Assembly: GCF_001522545.3 (NCBI RefSeq) | Contig: NC_031769.1 | Location: 149,435,198 to 149,499,197, forward strand | Source: Parus major | Lineage: Eukaryota; Chordata; Aves; Passeriformes; Paridae | DNA: 64,000 nucleotides | Direction of reading: 5' to 3' | In this document: positions 33,938 to 45,037 of the stretch, one piece after another | Layout of the letters: the number at the start of each line of letters is the position of its first letter | Numbering within the stretch: the first letter of the stretch is position 1 | Notes under the pieces: generated by a model | The model's database searches: none | Told to the model about the DNA's origin: nothing | The model's input: the letters and a program-made list of their open reading frames with translations, nothing else | Position numbers and translations under genes: made by a program

Positions 33938-34518
33938 CTGAGCCAAGCTGAAGTAAGAATAAATGGATCTGAAGGAGATCTGGACAACGGATTTTTGAGG
34001 GAAAAGCAGCTCCCACTTTAATCCCAGTTTTAATTCATCTTCAGCACAGTGGCTGAGAAAAGAGTCAAGAAGGTCAAGTCTAAAGTGCTGAAAACAGACC
34101 TGAGTCTCTTCCACGTGGATTTTCAGAGCCTCTCTCTGCATCTGGAGAGTCCAGAATCCCTGGGATTCATAGTGGGGATAGAAATAGGATCAAACCCATG
34201 GTGAGCTTGGAACAGGGAGCAGGGAACTCACCAAGTGCATTTCCTCTTCAGTTCCAGGCTTGGAAAAGGCCCTTTCCTAATGCTGGATTTCAGCACCAAA
34301 CAAACATTAAATGTTTTTAATGGATTTTAGAGAGCTGGAGATGAGCTTTTAGAAGGGCTCCAGGTTTTTTGAAAGCGATTCATGGTTGGACAATGAATTG
34401 ATCTCCACAATTCTTGTGGGAATAGGTGGAATCCAAAGTTCATGGAATAATTCCACCCCTTACCCCCAAAAAATGGGGTGTGCACAAAATAAATGATACA
34501 CTTGAAGACACAGCAGAG
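33938..34518. other. Unique sequence
   Basis: No repeat or gene recognised. Confidence 0.45.
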
Positions 34519-34908
34519 AATCACAAAATCAGGGAATTATGGGATGGCTTGGGTTGGAAGGGGCCTTAAAGATCATCCAATTCCACCCCCTTTCCTTCCT
34601 TCCTTCCACTGTCCCAGGTTGCTCCAAGCCCTGCCCAAACTGGCCTTGGACACTTCCAGGGATGGGGCAGCCACAGCTTCTCTGGGAATTCTATTCCAGG
34701 GCCTCACCAACCTCCCAGGGAGGAATTTCTTCCCAACATCCCATCTAAACCTGCCCTCTGTCAGTTTGAAATTATTACCCCTTGTCCTGTCACTCCATGC
34801 CCTCATCCAAAGTCCTCCTCCATGTTTCTTGTTGGCTCCTTCAAGCGCTGGTCACCTCAAAGGCTTCCCTCTCTGGGCTGAACAATCCCAATTCTCTCAG
34901 CCTTTCCC
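34519..34908 (-). mobile_element. CR1 copy, about 0.4 kb, with a TTCC expansion
   Basis: From the 3' end: AATCACAAAATCAGGGAATT, GGGTTGGAAGGGGCCTTAAA, CCCAGGTTGCTCCAAGCCCT, TCCCAACATCCCATCTAAAC and GTTGGCTCCTTCAAGCGCTG. The usual GGGCAGGGACACCTTCCACT phrase is replaced by (TTCC)n at 34592-34608. The 5' break lies near CTCTCAGCCTTTCCCC. Confidence 0.92.
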
Positions 34909-36823
34909 CTTTTCCTCTCTTTTCCAGAAATCCCAAGCCAACCATTCCTCTCTATTTCTACGCAGCTCCCCCTGCACAAATAACGGATTATCCCAGCAAG
35001 GAGCTGTGTGTCCTTTAGGAGAGCTCCAGGCTTGGAAAACACAGCTCAGAAACACCAGCTGGCTTCATCTCCCCGTGACCCAAGCCTGAGGGAACTGCTG
35101 TCGCTTCCTGGTCCTTTAAAAGCTGGAGACAGCTCCAAATCAGGATGCCCTTGGCTCCTGTGTGTGTCAGCAGTTTCCTGCCGTCACCAGCCCGGTCCCA
35201 CGCGGGGCCTGGTCACACTGGCGACAAACTGGGAATTACATTTCATCCCTCTCCCTCCTTTATCACAGGGAGATAAGGAAAGCACAGGCTCCATTAGGGA
35301 ATTAAGTTACCCCTGTCTCGGCTCTGGATGTGTAATCCAAGGAAAAGCAGGTGCTGGGGAAGAGCATGGCCAGGTGGCTTCTCTTTAAAGCCCAGGGATG
35401 AGCTAAGGATAGAGGGAAAATAAGGAGTTTTACCTCCCAGAGGGAATTAGCACCCTCTGAGTGTTGTTAAAGGATCCAAAATCCATGGGCATGTCAGGAA
35501 CAACCTCAGCTCTGAGCCCTTTCCCCAGGACCTGCATTATCTTTCATTCCTGTTCTTACCAACTCCTAATCCTGCAGGGAAACAGGGAGGATGCGCTAAA
35601 AGAGAGGTTTGAGCCATGTGATCTAGATAAAAGAGGGATTTCCTTCACTGGGGGAAATCTCTTCTCCTTGTATGTCGTTTGGATTTGCCTTTCTTAATTT
35701 TCAGGAGTACAAGCACCCACGTCCAACTGAGTGGTCTGGATTCCCAGGAGAGTGGAATATCCCATGACCAGTGGAATATGGTCAGGGCTTCTCTGATCCA
35801 GGGAGGCACCTTGGGATGAGACTGTTGCATTCTGATGCCCACCGAGAACTCAAACCAAGGAGTTTAACTGATGGATTAATCCATTAATCCATGTTAATCA
35901 ACTGCTGAGCACCTAAAATTAAGAAAATTTAACTCCACACCTCAGAAAGGAGGGAAAATGGTCTCAGATGGGACCTGGCAAGTTCCTAGAGGCAACCCCT
36001 GCTTTACCAAGAATTTGGAATACAAAGCCTGGCATCTATGGATAACTAGGAGAATAAAGAATTCTACTGCAGGACATTCCACATACTAGGCCAGTTTTCC
36101 CAAGTCTGTTTCTTGGCCTGCTTGCATCCACAGAACTTCATCCCAGAGCTCTGCGAGGAATAAAAAGCTGCTGAGAACCTTTCATCTGGGAATTTGATTT
36201 CTCCACTCTTTACCTTTACAATTCCCACTTTATAAAAGCCATCAAACCCCCCATAAATACCCTGGGAATGGTCCAGTGGCCCTTCTTTAATAGACAGTGA
36301 GCAGCCTGAGACATCTCCATAAGACATTTCCCACAAAGCCACTGTTTCCACAGCATTTCCGCCCTTCGGATACTTCGGGAGCTGTCACATCACGTCTGGA
36401 TCCCGGCTGTCCTGATTCAGCTCTTTTCCTCCTGCCCTTGGAAATCAATCCCTGCAGCCTTCAGTCATTTGTTCTGAGATGAACTCGCTGCCGTCTGACA
36501 AAATCTGTCTGGGAAGGAAAAGGCCAGGAACGAGCACAGCTTTCCATGTGCATTAACGTTGGAGCTGCGTTATCCCTCCGGGATTTTGGATCTTTTTGCT
36601 GTTCGTTATTTCCAGGAGGCTGTGGGAGGTGGCTCTGCCTTGAAGTGGGAGCTGAGATGGGCAAAAAAAAGAAGGCAAACGGGGGCTTTTCCCAGATTTC
36701 AAATCTGTTCTTACACAATAAATGTGTGTGGACTGTCCCCTTGTTCCCAAGGGGGGACCAGCACTGAACAACCCCAGCTGCACTTTTGAAATCTCTTCCC
36801 AAAACGTCCACAGCATGCATTCG
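34909..36823. other. Unique sequence with a TAATCC palindrome cluster
   Basis: No transposon or exon recognised. The cluster at 35864-35903 is annotated separately. Confidence 0.45.
35864..35903. promoter_or_regulatory. Palindromic TAATCC cluster (bicoid/OTX/PITX type)
   Basis: ATGGATTAATCCAT at 35871-35884 is a perfect 14-base palindrome made of GGATTA and TAATCC back to back. A further TTAATCCAT overlaps it on the right, followed by GTTAATCAAC. The flank TTTAACTGATGG mirrors CCATGTTAATC imperfectly, so about 38 bases behave as a loose palindrome. K50 homeodomain proteins bind TAATCC; dimeric use here is inference. Confidence 0.35.
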
Positions 36824-36877
36824 GAATTCCATGATCTTTAAGGTCCCTTCCAAAGCAAACCATTCCAAAATTCTACA
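36824..36877 (+). mobile_element. CR1 tail scrap
   Basis: GAATTCCATGATCTTTAAGG, TCCCTTCCAAAGCAAACCAT and TCCAAAATTCTAC are the last 50 or so bases of a CR1 element with a decayed octamer. Confidence 0.75.
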
Positions 36878-36974
36878 TATTCTGTGGTGGTAATGGCTGG
36901 AGTTTGGTCACAATTCCTCATTCCTGGGCACCATTTGAGAAAGGACTGATTATCCTGGGTTTTTAGGATGATGT
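36878..36974. other. Short unique spacer
   Basis: No feature recognised between the CR1 tail and the coding-derived CR1 fragment. Confidence 0.4.
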
Positions 36975-37555
36975 GTGGGCCATCATGGGTTTGTGTGGAT
37001 CTCAATTTGGTTTTATCGGGGAGATCCCATCAAAGACCTTACAGAATTCCAGATAAAGGAATAAATCTTGCCATTCCCCTGTTCCTTGTGGTCACTCCAC
37101 CATAAAAAGCCACCGGGTTGGTTAATCAATGTTTCCCCTTTTCTGGTCACAAGGAATTTCACCTCCCAATATCGCAGAGCGTGGCCTGACAGCAACATCA
37201 GCCAGTTCCTTCAGGATTCTGGGATGCATCCCATCAGGTCCCACAGACTTGTGAACATCCAGATTCCTCAGGGTTTTTGGAACCTGCTGTTCTTTCATGG
37301 TGGGAAGGATTTTGCACCTCTTGTCCCCACCTCATTGTCCATCCCCAGGGAAGAGAGGTTCCCATAAAAACTGTGGCAAAAAAAGTTGATAATTTCATCC
37401 TTCATCCATTGTTATCAGTTTTCCAATCTCGTTTTTCAGGGAGAAACACTTCCTTTGACCTTTTCCTGGCCTATAGAAATCCCTCTTATTAATCCCTTGC
37501 CATGTTCAGCTCCAGCTGCACCTTGGCATTCCTGACCCCATCCCTCCAAAACCAG
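36975..37555 (-). mobile_element. Degraded CR1 ORF2 (reverse transcriptase) fragment
   Basis: Read on the minus strand, the right part gives AKVQLELNMAR (37495-37527) from the linker before the reverse-transcriptase domain. It continues to VHKSVGPDGMHPRILKEL (37203-37256), a hallmark of CR1-clade enzymes. Next, GGEIPCDQKRGNI reads from about 37127-37166, then TNPVAFYGGVT (37090-37122) and YLEFCKVFD (37029-37055), the position of motif A. In the family, motif A carries a catalytic aspartate; here my reading gives glutamate in the LD position. Between GNI and TNP the family has roughly 60 residues that are missing, so an internal deletion is present. Stops and frame changes are frequent. This is a dead, old, 5'- and 3'-truncated CR1 copy with no expected product, and it is the only coding-derived transposon sequence I found in the window. 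Confidence 0.85.
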
Positions 37556-38284
37556 ACAACTTCCCCATATTTCTTCCATCCCCAGGTTGAATATGAGTCT
37601 GTGGCTGATGCTGACCCTTCTCTGCTGACTCCACATCCAGCAGAAGAGTGTTAACGCCCCAAAAATCTGGGAATTAAGGGAAAAAACTCCTATCTCCGTT
37701 AGCAAAGCCACTTTCCCTGCGAGCCATATCCCACTCTCTCCTCCCGGAGACCTGGGACGGCACAATGAATTCATCAATCTGTCATTTAAGATTGTTCGCT
37801 TGACAGCTCCAAAATGCATCCTCAAAAAAAGCTCTGAACATTAAGGGCTTGAATAATTTAAGTTCCTCTTAAATACAAATCCTCGGAGTGGTTTAAACAT
37901 TGGGAAGGAGTTCAACGTGGACAGCGATTTAAAGGGAAGATGGATGAGCTCAATTTGGCTGCGCACTGCAGACCTGCAAGGCTGAGGACCTGACATCACT
38001 TTGCACTGAGAATCTCCAGGGATGTCCGGATGAAACAGGGATTAAGTGGAGCGGGATGCAAAGATATTGACAGGGATAAGTCCAGACTGGGTAAGCAGAG
38101 ACTAAGAGGTGTCAGGATTGGTTTTGGTTGCTGCCTGACCTAAAATCTGTCCATGGACAGACAAATCTCAGCTTCCTCTGCTGGGAAAAATGACTTTGTG
38201 GTTTTCTAAACCTGAGTGGATTCAGTGGTTCAGAAACATCTCAGGGATAATTTTTTTAAGTTCAGGGAGTAATTTAGATTAGGA
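37556..38284. other. Unique sequence
   Basis: May include a little more of the decayed CR1 at its left edge. Otherwise nothing recognised. Confidence 0.4.
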
Positions 38285-38632
38285 AAAAACATTAAGATCA
38301 TTGAGTACGATTGTCAGCCCAGCGCTGCCACGGCCACCACTAAACCATGTCCCCAAGTGTCACATCTACAGGGATCTTAAATCCCTCCAGGGATGGGGAC
38401 TCCACCCCTGCCCCAGGCTAGACAAGTCCTTCAGTGAAGGAATTTTTCCTGATATCCAACTAAACCTCCCCTGCTGCAACTTGAGGCAGCTCCCTCATCC
38501 TGTCCCTTGTCCCCTGGAAGCAGAGCCTGACCCTCATCTGGCTTCTGTCACGGAGTTGAGGAGAATGAGAAGGTCCCCTCTGAGCCTCCTTTTCTCCAGG
38601 ATGAGCCCCTTTCCCAGCTCAGCCCAGATCCC
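38285..38632 (-). mobile_element. CR1 fragment of an older subfamily
   Basis: AAGATCATTGAGTACGATTG, TGTCAGCCCAGCGCTGCCAC, CCACCACTAAACCATGTCCC, CTCCAGGGATGGGGACTCCA, CTGATATCCAACTAAACCTC and GAGCCTCCTTTTCTCCAGGA. This is the subfamily whose 3' region carries the phrase CACTAAACCATGTCCC, distinct from the rest of the window. The right end fades after GCCCCTTTCCCAGCTCAGCC. Confidence 0.9.
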
Positions 38633-39600
38633 ACCAGATCCTTCAGGTGGGACAAGACACTCCATCAAAATTCCACTTTTCTCCCCATTAACTCTAAGAG
38701 AAATGAGCTCTCGAATATATCTTTTGTCACCAAATCTCTTGATCAACACTCAGAAATGTGGTTACACCTGTAATGAAATTCCAGAGGGAAAGAGAGTTTT
38801 GTCCTCTGTGGCAGGAGCAGATTTTCCAACTCACAGGCAGAGGTTTGGGATCATGGATTGGTGAAGATGAAGAAATCAAGTCTGTGGTTCTCCCACTACA
38901 GATACTTCAAAAAAAAATAAATAAAAATGTGCAAGTCATTTCTATAGAACAAAAAAAAAAGTGTGGAAATGCTCACATTGAAAATCCATGTTGGAATCAA
39001 TTAAAACACGAGATGCATTTGTGTGTGTAGGGAATTTAGGGTTGGGAACAAAGGATTTCAGGAGTGTTCCTGAGGCCATGAAATCCTGCAGATCTCTGCA
39101 TCTCCACCCCACATATCCCAAATGATACCAAGAGACCTAAAACAAATTTCTTTTTTCCCCCCATTCCTGCCTGGATTAAGACTGGAAAGCTGATAAATTT
39201 GGAGCCAAATTGCAAGTTAGGATCTTCATCCCAGTTCACTGAAAATCATCATGGATCCCCCAAAAGCTTTGTGGAGATGAAGAGCCCCAACACCAAACTG
39301 ATGTCATGAGCTGCCACCTTCCCTGAATTTTATGTCTGAGGATTAAACCTGATCCTGCCCTGCACATTCCAGAGTCATCCCCAGCTAACAAGAGGCTGCT
39401 CCATCACTGACTGAAGATTAAATTACCAACACATCCAATTCCTTTCCCCCCATTCCCAGCAGTTTCATTACTCTCCATAATCAGACACCGACTCCCATTC
39501 ATCCCGATCTCGCCTCCCATATTTCTCCATCAAAATTGCAGGTGAAGCCACGTCCCCGGGAATTAATTTTGGTAAGACAATGTTTGGATGAACCATTCCC

Positions 39601-39739
39601 TTATTGACTTCTGTTTGCTGGGTCAGTTTGGAAATTTATGCTCCCATGGGACACTCACATTGACCTCGGTTTCATCCTAGGTCAATATTCCCTTCCCAGG
39701 TCAATAAATCTCCAAACTGACTGGAGCAGAAGTCAATAA
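39601..39739. repeat. Imperfect 139-base palindrome with nested inverted repeats
   Basis: The left arm (39601-39638) begins TTATTGACTTCTG and ends TCAGTTTGGAAATTTA. The right arm (39705-39739) is its reverse complement with one 3-base gap and a few mismatches: TAAATCTCCAAACTGAC, then GAAGTCAATAA. Inside the 66-base loop a second inverted repeat, ATTGACCT (39659-39666) and AGGTCAAT (39679-39686), shares almost the same centre. A third AGGTCA lies at 39698-39703. Possible natures: a TA-flanked MITE-like DNA transposon, a long hairpin RNA gene, or a regulatory element with AGGTCA nuclear-receptor half-sites. No known family was recognised. Confidence 0.7.
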
Positions 39740-41814
39740 AATCTGCATATTCGGATATTATCCAAAGGCTGGGAATGCACAATTTTGTGTCGGAGAGGTG
39801 AGGAAGCATCAGAGACACCCAGAATTATTGGATGAGGGATAAAAATGGAATTCTTGCTCAATATTTCTCCTTCCATCCATCTCTGGAATCCGAGCTGCCA
39901 GCAGCAGAGAAAATCATTGGTGATGTTATTTATTTGGATCTAAACATGGGAATATTCCAGCATGGAGAGACACCCTCAAAGCAAAGAGGAAATGGAGGTT
40001 CTGGCCCTAAAAAATTCCAGGTGGGAAAGGTCAAAGCAACAGCATAAAAACATGGAGAATAAATAGCACAAATAATCAGGGAAGTCTCAAAATATCCCAT
40101 CAAAGATAAAATTGATGCTGGGTTGAAAAGAATACGAAGAGGCTACTTTGGAGGAGCTCATGGGAGGTTTAATCCAAGTCTGGGAAAGCATCAATCCGTC
40201 TGCATGGAAAACTGCTCCGTGAGCAATAACATCCCGCTCCTGGGTCCATCGGAGATGGGAACCTCTGGCTGTGATTGAGAGATGGAGACAGACAGAGCTC
40301 AGACAGACAAAACCAGGAGCTGATGCAGCAAATGGATCCCAAATGCAGCAGGAAAACTCTGTCCAGAGGCTCCAGGACCAGGATGCCTCTGTGGAAAGCG
40401 TCACTTATTGGCAGACAGACACACAGTTTCTGGTTTCTGTGGTGTTTTTCCTTCTGCTAGGATTTTGGGAGCCTGGAATATCCATGTGGCCATAGGTGTC
40501 CCTCTACTTTCCAACCTCCTCTTCCCCATCCCTTTCTGCGCAGCCTTTGCTCCATGGAGAAATCCAGATTATTTTACCCTGCTTTGTGTCTCCACAAAAT
40601 TTTCAGGAATTTAATAATTTAGAGCCCACTTTTCCTGTCAGAGCATGATGAAACCCATGAATTCAGAGCTGGCAGGTGCTGGGAATGGCCAACAGGGAAA
40701 TAAATCCAAACAAAGAACCAGTTCCTGTCTGTTCCTACAAATCCTGCTGGAAATGAAACTTCTCCCTCCTGAGTTTCCACATGATGATGGATTTTGTCCT
40801 AAATCCCTGAAGCACAACTTCAAGGATTGTTCTTCTTCCTAACTTTTCCTTTAAATCAGTGTTTTGTCTGGAAAAGTGTATCTGGAATGGGATTTCCTTC
40901 TGACATTCCCCAAGCCCTGGTGATGTTTGGATGAGCAATATTCACCTGCCCTGTTAAAAAGTGATCACAGCTGGGAATTTTCCAGGAAATTTGTAGGAAA
41001 AAGCTCTTATCCAAGGAAATATTGGTGATACATGGATAAAATAGGAATATATGTCATTAAAGTCCTGAAGGATTTTGAACCTTATTCCAAGTCAACCCTT
41101 CAAATTGTCCAGGGAAGTTACACCTGATGTCTTGGCTGATGCTGGTGACACATGGAAAATCTTCCTGGAATGAGGATGAGGGAGAGCCAGGAGAGTGTGG
41201 ATCCATTGGCAGAAGGATCCATGGACCATGGCAAGATCAGTGTCAGGGTGCTGCAAATCCTGGTTTGGGAATTGTGCCAGCTGTGCAAAGCTGAGGATGG
41301 AATTCCCATCAGTGCAGGTAGAGAGGATAAACACCATATCCATGGTCTGCTGAAAATCCAGGGATGGACTTTGGAAAATTCCTGAACAGTATCCTTTATT
41401 TATATCCTAAATTATGACAAATTCCCCATGTCCTGCAGGTGCTGGTTGTATCCAGACCTCACAAACCTTCAAACAATGGAATTCCCTTGGAGCCAAGTGG
41501 TTTTTCCCCTCCAGCCAGGAGACCCAGGCTCTGTTTCCCAGGTGGTCTCTGGGCTGGAGCCTGTTCCTGATCCGATCCCTGTCTCCCTCATCCCTGGTGC
41601 TGCTGAGCTTTCATCCCAAGGACCTTTTTGGGATGCAGCCATCCCTGGATGAGGAATACAAGTGGGTTTCAAGCAAGTCCTCTTCCAATTCTCTGGCTGA
41701 GAAAGCCCAGCTGTTTCCTGTTGTCTGTTTCTCCACAGCTCTGGAGCAGGATCCCGGATCCATCCACCAATCTTCTCTGCTTCAGGGCTTTCCTGACAGA
41801 TCCAATGATCCACC

Positions 41815-42210
41815 AGCTCCAGTTAATGGAATTGTAATTGCCAATTAAAATCTGTCCTGTTAATTGCAGCAGGTTTGAGTGGGGGTAGGTGAGAGTTTCT
41901 GATGGAATGGATGAGCTCCTTCCAAGGAGGTGAATTTGGGAATTCCGGGTGTCTTGTGATATTTGCTGCTGTTGAAATCCCACACAGAATTCCCCTCTGG
42001 ATTGTACATGAGCAGGAAGGAAACAGGAGAGCAGGAAGAAGAGGGAAGGACTTGGGGAAAACAAACAGGAGGAGCCATCCAATATTCCATCAGTCCAGAG
42101 TATCTTGATGGATACTTGGGAAAAGCCCTGCAGATTTACTAATGCAAATAACAGATTACCCAGCAAGGTTTGATAATTTATTTGTCCAGATTTGTCCTGT
42201 TAATCCAAGA
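41815..42210. promoter_or_regulatory. Candidate regulatory island
   Basis: AGTTAATGGAATTGTAATTG, CCAATTAAAATCTG and CTGTTAATTGCAGC lie between 41820 and 41872. ACTAATGCAAATAACAG (ATGCAAAT is the POU octamer core) and TTTGATAATTTATTTG lie between 42138 and 42184. The two clusters frame a more ordinary stretch. Regulatory function is inference from motif density. Confidence 0.3.
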
Positions 42211-42508
42211 GACTTTTCAGCTTCAGGGAAAGGAAAACACCTGAACAGAGAGAAGAAAATGGAATTTGTTCCCTTGCAAAGGAGAGTGGAAACCATAGTG
42301 GTTTTTTTTATTCAGGAACAAAGTGGTTTTGAACTCTGCAGAATTCCAGCCAACACTTCCACAAGAATCACAATTTCCTGTTGCTCTTTGTATTTCTCCC
42401 TGTGCCAAGAAGGTGTTGGGCTGTTCGGTTCCACAGGGAATTCCCCCTCTCCCTCTGTTCCCTGGGTAAAACCATACCCTTTCTTCAAACCCAAAATATT
42501 CTGTGGTG

Positions 42509-42937
42509 AAGGGTCTGGAGAGTCAGACCTACGAGGAGCAGCTGAGGGAGCTGGAAATGTTTAGCCTGGAAAAAAAAGGAGGCTCAGTGGGAGCTTCTCT
42601 CTCTCTCTCTCTCTCTCTCTCCATAATTCCCTGACAAGAGAGTGGGCCAGGTAGGGGTCAGGCTCTGCTCCCAAGGAGCAGGGACAGGACAAGAAGAAAT
42701 GGCCTCAAGCTGTGCCATGGGAGGTTCAGGTAGGACATCAGGAAGAATTTCTCCATGGAAAGAGTGGTCAGGCAGTGGAAGGATCTTCCCAGGGAAGTGG
42801 TGGATTCCCCATCCCTGGAAGTGTCCAAGGAATGCCTGGATATAGCACTCAGAGCTCTGCTGGGGATCCGTCACAGGTTGGACTCAAAGATCTCGGAGGT
42901 CTTTTCCAACCTCAGTGGTTCCATGACTCCGTGATTT
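42509..42937 (+). mobile_element. CR1 copy with an internal TC microsatellite
   Basis: GAAGGGTCTGGAGAGTCAGA, GCTGAGGGAGCTGGAAATGT, GGAGGCTCAGTGGGAGC, then the TC run, followed by CAGGCTCTGCTCCCAAGGAG, GAGGTTCAGGTAGGACATCA and GTGGTGGATTCCCCATCCCT. The tail is GGTCTTTTCCAACCTCAGTG with CCATGACTCCGTGATT. Same broad subfamily as 55183-55710 but truncated a little later. Confidence 0.93.
42595..42621. repeat. (TC)n microsatellite inside CR1
   Basis: About 13 TC units stand where other CR1 copies have TGGCTCTCCACAACTCCC. The expansion therefore grew from the element's own CTCTC word. Confidence 0.93.
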
Positions 42938-43707
42938 ATCGAGGCATGGACAGCTCAGACACGCAGATCCTGACAGAATCAGCCGGCTCCCACCATTTTG
43001 CCTTCCCTGCTTTCCTCCTTCCGCAGGCCGTAAGCAACAAGGTCTCCTTGGATGAGGCTGGATGAAGAGTGCAGGTCCATTCCCAGGGGGGAAAGGCTTT
43101 TCACCTTGACCACTTGGATTCCTTCCAGATCCATCGCTGCTTCCCCATGGGAGCACCCTGAGTGCCTCCACCCCAGCCAGCCCAGGACCCTGCTGAGTGC
43201 ACTTATCCTTCTCTGCTGCCAGGAGCCTCCAGGATCTATAGCAGAAGGAAATGAGCTCCTTGGCTGGGTCTGGGAGACATCCATCTGCCAGAATGGCTCC
43301 GGACAAGCTGGGTCCGAGGGGTCCATTTATCAGGGGAATAACCCCATTTATCAGGAGAGCTGGAGACATGGAATTCTGTCAGGGGACAGGCCACCAGTGT
43401 GGGATTTGTCTTCCTTTGCTGATGGTTTGTGTCTTCTCGTTCCATTTCAAGCAGGGTCTACAGTAGTGGAATTCCTGCATCTCTGCCGTGCTTGGAATGT
43501 TCTTCCAAGGAACGGATCCTTCTGCCACTTCCCTAGTTTTATCCTGTTTCTCTCACCCCATCCCAGGAGAAGGATATCCATATCAAGCCACCAAGGAGGA
43601 CTGAAGTCCTTCCACAAGGTGGAATTTTTCTTGCCTCAGTATTCTTCTCCAGCTTTCTCCGGTCACCTCAATCTCCAGACACCGAGCTGAGCCAGGAGGA
43701 GCTTCCC
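42938..43707. other. Unique sequence
   Basis: No repeat recognised. Open frames of up to about 210 codons here lack domains and overlap on both strands, so no gene is called. Confidence 0.45.
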
Positions 43708-44012
43708 AGAATCATTTCAGTCAGAAAAGACCTCCAAGGTCATTGAGTCCAGCTTGTGACTGATCCCAAACTTGTCACCCAGGCCATTGAGTGCCACCTC
43801 CAGCCATTCCTTGGAAACTTCCAGGGATGGGAACTCCACCACCTCTCCAGGCAGCCCCTTCCAATGTCTGATCACCCTTTCCACGAAGGAATTCTTCCAG
43901 ATGTCCAAGCTGAATCTCCCCTGGGGAAGCTTAAGCCAAGGTCCCCTCATCCTGTCCCTTGTCTCCTGTGAGCAGATCCCAACCCCCACCTGGTTCCACC
44001 CTCCTTCCAGAG
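43708..44012 (-). mobile_element. CR1 fragment
   Basis: AGAATCATTTCAGTCAGAAA, AGACCTCCAAGGTCATTGAG, CCAAACTTGTCACCCAGGCC, CTCCACCACCTCTCCAGGCA and TCCAGATGTCCAAGCTGAAT, the reversed form of the GGTCTTTTCCAACCT-tailed subfamily. It lies in inverted orientation to the copy 0.8 kb upstream. Confidence 0.9.
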
Positions 44013-44095
44013 CTTCTTTATCCAAAGCTTCCCTGGAAAAAAAAGTGGAAAACTCCCTGCTGAATACACATCTTCTGATATGAATCCAAGCGTAT

Positions 44096-44153
44096 CCTAG
44101 AATGGTTCGAGTTGGAAGGGACCTTAAAGATCCTCTAATTCCAAAGTTCATGG
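44096..44153 (-). mobile_element. CR1 3'-tail scrap
   Basis: CCTAGAATGGTTCGAGTTGG, AAGGGACCTTAAAGATCCTC and TAATTCCAAAGTTC are the last 55 or so bases of an element of the other main subfamily. Confidence 0.85.
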
Positions 44154-45037
44154 AAAGAAATCCATGGAAGTGGGGTCAGTTCCCGTTCTGAGTCCTTTTT
44201 CCTTTGCCTCACCTTTTCCTTTGTCGGGCTTTTGTTTGTTTTCCTTTTTCCTTTATATAATTGGAATATCCCTTCCTGCAGCTTTCAGCCATGGAGATCC
44301 CAAATGCCATCATGGCCATTCCCTGAGATTTTCCACCATAAAACCAGGGAAGGGGGATGCTTTTACACTTAGGATTCCTGATAGAACCTACCCATGCTTC
44401 CAGCAGTTTTCCCAGTCTCTCCCTTGCCCTGATTACCAGGATCTGAGATCCTGGGATATTTTTTGGGATAACACCATCCCAAGCTGCCAATCAATCCAAC
44501 AAAGAGTCCTGACAATCCAACCAATGGCCCCCAAATCAATGAGTGAGTTTTCCAAATCATGAATCCCTCTAAAAACCAGGACATTTTCCAAAGAAAATAA
44601 ATATTGAGCTCATTTTTATTTTATTCCCTGACTTTATTATTCCCTGACTTTTATTCCCTGAGTCTGGATATTTTGTATTTTAATGTGTTTATTCCAAATT
44701 AGGTCAATTGAACAACTGGGTCTGGAACATGAAACTTATGAAAGTCATCAGAATTTTAAAAATTTTCCAATAAACACAAAGAATATTCTCCTGACATCCC
44801 AAATCATGAAGCTGCAGGATTGATTCCCAGGGGATGTTGTGAATTCAGTTTTATGAGGAGGCTGAGCACATCTCTTGGAAAAGAGATTTGCTGGATGTTA
44901 TTTCATGGACAAGAGAGAGCAGGCTCGGGAAATTCCCTGTGATAAATTCCCAGCTGGAGCTTGGGAGATTCTTAGGAGAGGTTTTAAATTTTCCATTGAA
45001 AGAGCTTCAGGACACCACTGGAACTCTCTCCACTCTG
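44154..45037. other. Unique sequence with a triple short repeat
   Basis: TTATTCCCTGACTT recurs three times at 44620-44661 (listed separately). The surrounding 44580-44780 is AT-rich. No gene recognised. Confidence 0.45.
44620..44661. repeat. Three-unit tandem repeat of TTATTCCCTGA
   Basis: Copies begin near 44620, 44637 and 44651, so the spacing is irregular (about 17 and 14 bases). The third ends CTGAG rather than CTGAC. Confidence 0.85.

Larger units (their letters stand above)
38633..42508. other. Nearly 4 kb without recognised transposons
   Basis: Contains the 139-base palindrome at 39601-39739 and a TAAT-rich island at 41815-42210, annotated separately. No exon, RNA gene or CR1 scrap was found. 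Confidence 0.5.

Noticed and set aside
39659..39703. Classical nuclear-receptor response element from AGGTCA half-sites
   Set aside because: Spacings of 12 and 13 bases do not match the usual DR1-DR5 or IR0-IR1 layouts, so only the palindrome itself is reported.
42590..42625. Possible functional GAGA-type element
   Set aside because: The TC run is better explained as slippage within a CR1 copy.
43052..43690. 212-codon open frame
   Set aside because: No domain, no homologue that I recognise and a competing frame on the other strand.
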